A stretch of DNA of 64,000 nt from Orobanche coerulescens (Eukaryota > Streptophyta > Magnoliopsida > Lamiales > Orobanchaceae): assembly GCA_033398695.1 (NCBI GenBank), contig CM065802.1, positions 210,757,096-210,821,095 on the forward strand, in the 5' to 3' direction. Shown piece by piece: positions 59,511 to 64,000 of this stretch. Under the pieces are notes generated by a model. It made no database searches, had not been told where the DNA came from, and saw nothing but the letters and a program-made list of their open reading frames with translations. How positions within the stretch are numbered: the stretch's first letter is position 1; the number at the start of each line of letters is the position of its first letter. The translations under genes were made by a program, and so were the position numbers.

Positions 59511-60222
59511 TTCACATACTTATAACATTACACAAATAACCATCAAAAGTTAACTAATGTTCCAAACCGAATTCCCATCTCTCGGTCCAGAGAACTACCT
59601 CGACGAATGTATACCGAACGACTCAACGTTCACATCACCACTTTAATCACAACTCGGGGCATTAAAGCCGAAACGACAACGACATCATTACCACATACCT
59701 TTTTACTGGAATTTTATGAAATCGAAAAGTTGAAAGCGAAAGTCACGTCTCATGTAAATGTTTTAAAATAAAATTTACGTGACTCTTCAAAAAAAATAAT
59801 TAAACTTTGAAATATCACACTGACAAACTTTCCTTGCGGGATCACACCAAGCCATTACTCCAGTTAAACGATTCACACAATATATATACACATTTATACA
59901 CCGGTATCACTTTTCATTCCAGCACACACGAGAATCAACAAGCATGAATTTCGTATTCACAATTCATTTTTAAAATCTACATAATAACACAAAATCACAC
60001 AAGCTCGTATAACACGAGACGCAACAAAGTAGGGAGACTTACATCCACAGATCGCACGAAGATGATGGCTGCACCTTGATACTAATCACGACCGACACCT
60101 CAGACGACGCGTCGGGACACGACTCAGTCAGACAAAATCTGACAACACAAGACAAGACCCGACAACACACAACTCGACCCGACAGCCTGGGTTTCCGCAA
60201 CCTAAGCCCTGATACCATATTC
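59511..60222 (-). repeat. Duplicated 5' leader of family A (unit 5)
   Basis: Copy of 22,643-23,352 between L7 and L8. Confidence 0.85.
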
Positions 60223-60588
60223 TGTAACACCCACAAACCACTCGGGAATATTACAGCGCCGTAGACCCTCTCCATGAGGATCTACCAGGCTAAATACAGA
60301 AACACCACAATACAATACATACCGACATGGGTAATGAACCGACCATTAGACCGATTTGGTCCTTTACCACAACATACACATCAACCATACATTACTCTTT
60401 CTCGTAACTCATACCCACGCAGGGGTTAACATAAATCAACATTCCCGTATAAGGGGAAAAATAAACACAACGGGAGGACAAAACAAGACATCACCAAATA
60501 CTCAACCCCGGTCTTCATGTGATTAGTATCGCCGTCTTCCATCATCCTTCTTAATGATCCTGTGAATTGCTCCCCAGCAACCTGCAAG

Positions 60589-61101
60589 TAGGGGTGTTCA
60601 AAAATATCCGATATCCGATCCGAAATATCCGAAAATCCGAAGTTCCGGATATCCGAAAATTCGGATATCCGATAATTCGGATATCCGATAATTCGGATAT
60701 CCGAAGTTCGGATATCCGGAACTTCAGATTCGGATATCGGATAGTAGTTTTCAGAAAAATCGGATATTCGGATATCCGAAATATCCGAAAAATCCTAAAT
60801 TTTTTATTTTTTATATTTTAAATAATAAAAAATATTCGGATATTCGGATATCCGATATCCATATCCGAAGTTTTTTTCGGATATTCGGATATCCGATATC
60901 CAAATTCGAATATTTTTTCGAATATAAGGATATCCGAATAAAATTTATATTTTTTCCGATATTCGATATTCGATATCAGATTCAAATTTCGGATATCCGG
61001 TCGGATATCCGAAATTTCGGATACGGATATCGGATATCAAAATTTAATATCCGAATTTTCGGATATCCGAAATATCGGATATCCGGTTTTGAACACCCCT
61101 A
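60589..61101. mobile_element. hAT-1 MITE in L8
   Basis: 513 bp; shares with the L3 copy the variant CCGATATTCGATATTCGATA near its right half. Confidence 0.92.
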
Positions 61102-61665
61102 CCTGCAAGTACCTGGACGTAAAACAGACATCCACCCCCCGAATACTCGGGGGTTAGCAAAACTCCACTGTTTTGCTAGTGCAAGTAAAAATACAAAGAC
61201 AAGCCATACATATCATACTCCAAGAACATAGAAATCGTGAATATACTTGCCGAGATAATTCACTTGATCGAAATAGTTTGAATTATGAAAGATAGGAATA
61301 AACCCATTTTACATCTCACAAAACATTTTACGATCTCGGGAGTTTTGAAAACAGTTGGGGTTTAAGAATTCTCAAGCCTTTCGAAACATTTAGGGACACA
61401 GCCTAAAAATCATTTATTTCAAAATACGATTCCGATAACAAAATACGGGGTCCACAACCCAATCATAACATTCCAATTACAAACACGGGGGTCCACGACC
61501 CAAATCATCTACATCACATACTCGCAAGAATAACCCGATGGAAACTACACCATGTCAAATATTAACATGACAACAGTCTCACAGAACGACATCAAAGAGC
61601 ACAACTCTGCAACTTAACCATACGGTCGAACTCGACACACCACAGAGCTACAATACATAGAGCAA

Positions 61666-62152
61666 TAGGGCTGGGACTTTTGGAACCGGGAACCGCAGAA
61701 CCGATCTGAACCGCATCGGAACCGATGGTTCGGTTCGGTTCCTAGCGACAATTTTTTTTTCCGGTTCGGTTCGTACTGTTAGTATTCGGTTCGGTTCGGT
61801 TCGGTTCGCGGTTCCTGTCTGTTTTAAAGAGGAACCGATCCGAACCGCAAGGAACCGTCCGAACCGCACCGAACCGGGAAACCGACCCTCTGAATATAAT
61901 ATAATATAATATATTCTTATTAAACATAATTAATATAATATAAAATAATATAATATATTCTTAATAAAATAAAATATAATATAATAAATTTCGTCCAAAC
62001 TATACAAAATCGGTTTCGGTTCGGTTCCGGTTCGGTTCGGTTCCTGTGCGGTTCGGACAAAAAAAACTGGAAAAACCGAACCGCGAAAAAACTATGCGGT
62101 TCGGTTCCGGTTCCTGTATTTTTTTCCCAGGAACCGAAAAGTCCCAGGCCTA
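61666..62152. mobile_element. hAT-2 MITE in L8
   Basis: 487 bp, same site and flanks as in L3. Confidence 0.92.
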
Positions 62153-62780
62153 CAGAGCAATCACAGGACTCACGTATCCATATCAAATTATCACAGCCAA
62201 GGGATGAATCACACACAACACATTTACTGGTGCCATTCCAGCCAAGTACGATACCATTTGGACTGCCATTCTAATCAGACAAAATATGCGCCAAAAATCA
62301 CAGTTCTCCAATAAAACATTTCAAAGTTAACCATTGGTACGAGACTCACGGCCGCCGTACCCCGCAGAGCCCCGGACATCCGTAGGTGGTTAACCCAAGT
62401 TCGTGATACGCACACTCACGGCAATACGTATCCCTAGAGGCCCCGTCAGACCGTCCCTAGGTGAACATACACATATCATCCACAACGCCACAGGAAGCCA
62501 TAATTCGAATACTAGAATATGCATACAAATGCTAGGTACTTCGCTAGAATGGCCACTTTAGTCGACGTATACTCACAACTAATGTCACACAACCACAAGC
62601 AATTACCAATACCAAACAACACCAAGCGCCACAACCTCCTTACGAAGGAATAACAACTAATATTACACAACGTCACATATTCACCGAACAATTACACATA
62701 TCAATACACAATTCTCGGAAAATAATTTTCGGTCTACTAACATCACTAAATATGATCAACATCTTCCAACATAGGAAACT

Positions 62781-64000
62781 TGTAATACCCAGTTGTAATT
62801 CAGTAATTATCACTCAGTAATTATCATTCAGTAATTGATACTCAGTAATTTCATTCATCATTGATCATTTGTCACTCATATTCAGTCATGGTATTCATCA
62901 TTCAGAGTAATTGTATCGTGTATCAATCGTCATTCATCACTAATCTGATTGGAGTTTCGTGCCGTGTTTATCATCATTGTCATTTTCGTTGCAAGTCAGG
63001 CTTGAGGAGTAGCGCACGCTACATACTCCTTTAGCGTACGCTAATTGGGTATAGGTAGCGCACGCTACCGCCGCCTTTAGCGCACGCTAAGGCTACCTTG
63101 GCTGCGATCCAGAAGGTACCGGGCTGCAGGTGAGAATAATAGTAGCGCACGCTACGAGTGGTAAGTAGCGGGCGCTAACGGGTCGTAGTAGCGCACGCTA
63201 TAAGTGGGGAGTGGCGCGCGCTAGGGGCCGATCGGGTTGTGTCCTGTGGCTACCGGATCGCACCGGGTTTATTCATAGCGCACGCTATGCATTGTTGTTA
63301 GCGTACGCAACCGACATATTAGCGCACGCTAAATAATGGTTGTAGCGCACGCTATCGAGGTTAGATCGAGGGCGATGGTTTTACGGACTCCGATCGGGCG
63401 TCAAATATTTCGCTAGCGCACGCTAACAATGGATATTAGCGCACGCTAGTAGTATGGCCGTAGCGCACGCTACAAAGAGGTACGTAGCGCGCGCTACCGT
63501 GTTCGGACAGTGGGTACTGGACTACCCAAATTACTCGTTAGCGCACGCTATGCACAAGGGCTAGCGCACGCTAACCTGGACTGAGTATAAATTGGACAGT
63601 TTAGTCAGAGTTCGTCATTTTTCATCTCATTTCATTCCTTCGGTAATTTTTGGGCGATTTCGAGCGATCCAGAGGGGATTCTTCGAGGTGTAATCATCAA
63701 TCATCATCTTCAAGTCTTTGAGTTGAATTTATCATCACTTCATCATCTCCGAAACGTCGAATCAAAGGTATTAATCTCTTGGATCTAGAATTTCGGATTT
63801 TGGGTTTTCCTTCCGATTTCTTCGTGTAAGCTTGGATTATCATTGGGATATGTTAAGTTATGGATTATCTACTTGGATAAATATATTCCTACGGATTTAA
63901 TGGTTATTTTCGGAATTGTTTTCAAGAACCCTTGGGGTTGACTTCGGTTAATTGGGGATTTTTCCGATTGATGTCGTCATAATCATGATTTATGGATTCC
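62781..64000 (+). mobile_element. Family B copy 2, start of 5' LTR (cut by window end)
   Basis: TGTAATACCCAGTTG follows the target sequence AAACT (62,776-62,780), the same site as family B copy 1 in L3. It matches 28,903 onward, with its palindrome array at 63,010-63,573 and TATAAATT at 63,586-63,593. Confidence 0.92.
63010..63573 (+). promoter_or_regulatory. Palindrome array in family B copy 2
   Basis: Same units and order as 29,130-29,690; TATAAATT follows at 63,586. Confidence 0.85.

Larger units (their letters stand above)
60223..62780 (-). repeat. Family A LTR L8 with hAT-1, hAT-2 and the start of family B
   Basis: Carries all three insertions at the positions seen in L3 and shares L3-specific variants (TTCTTAATGATCC; CAAATATTAACATG). 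It is cut at 62,780 by family B copy 2; the rest lies beyond the window. Confidence 0.85.

Overview
The window is from a flowering-plant nuclear genome, probably a eudicot. It holds one recognisable host gene, an RpiB-cupin protein like Arabidopsis DRT102. Almost everything else is nested LTR retrotransposons and short hAT-type elements. No bacterial operon, CRISPR array, rRNA or tRNA gene was seen.

Layout. 1-3,070: AT-rich intergenic DNA with microsatellites and a 503-bp hAT-type MITE with perfect 8-bp target duplications (1,219-1,721). 3,071-4,027 (minus): the host gene, with a TATA box upstream. 4,450-14,918: a complete Tat-lineage Ty3/Gypsy element on the minus strand, target duplication AATGC. 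It has an uninterrupted 1,884-codon gag-pol, a 9 x 50-bp tandem repeat, and a broken antisense gene with its own TATA box. 14,924-16,249: featureless AT-rich DNA. 16,250-19,677: a decayed chromovirus pol duplicated in tandem (about 2.13 kb period), with an LTR-like insertion inside RNase H. 19,678-64,000: a complex of one Gypsy family (family A, minus strand, gag-only) containing eight LTR copies, L1 to L8. Most copies are a head-to-tail repeat of '5' leader + truncated LTR' sharing one abnormal junction.

Nested in the family A complex are: two MITEs (hAT-1, rich in GGATATCC palindromes, and hAT-2, rich in GGTTCG motifs), both at identical positions in L3, L5, L6, L7 and L8; a structurally complete chromovirus (family B, 28,903-39,018, target duplication AAACT) in L3; the start of a second family B copy at the same site in L8 (62,781 onward); and a solo LTR of a third related family (family C, 43,438-45,776, target duplication TGCAG). 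Shared insertions give an order of events: leader-LTR junction, then hAT-1 and hAT-2, then family B, then larger duplications.

The most unusual signal is dense palindrome arrays in the LTR promoter regions. Family B has about 18 copies of TAGCGCACGCTA ending about 12 bp before a TATA box. Family C carries the same 12-mer with the same polarity. Family A carries a different palindrome, TTACGGCCGTAA, on a 23-bp period, and the recurrent truncation falls beside it. A second pattern is that repeat copies differ systematically at CAG/CTG trinucleotides, which looks more like consensus-sequence error at methylated CHG sites than evolution. Apparent frameshifts and LTR divergences should be read with that in mind.
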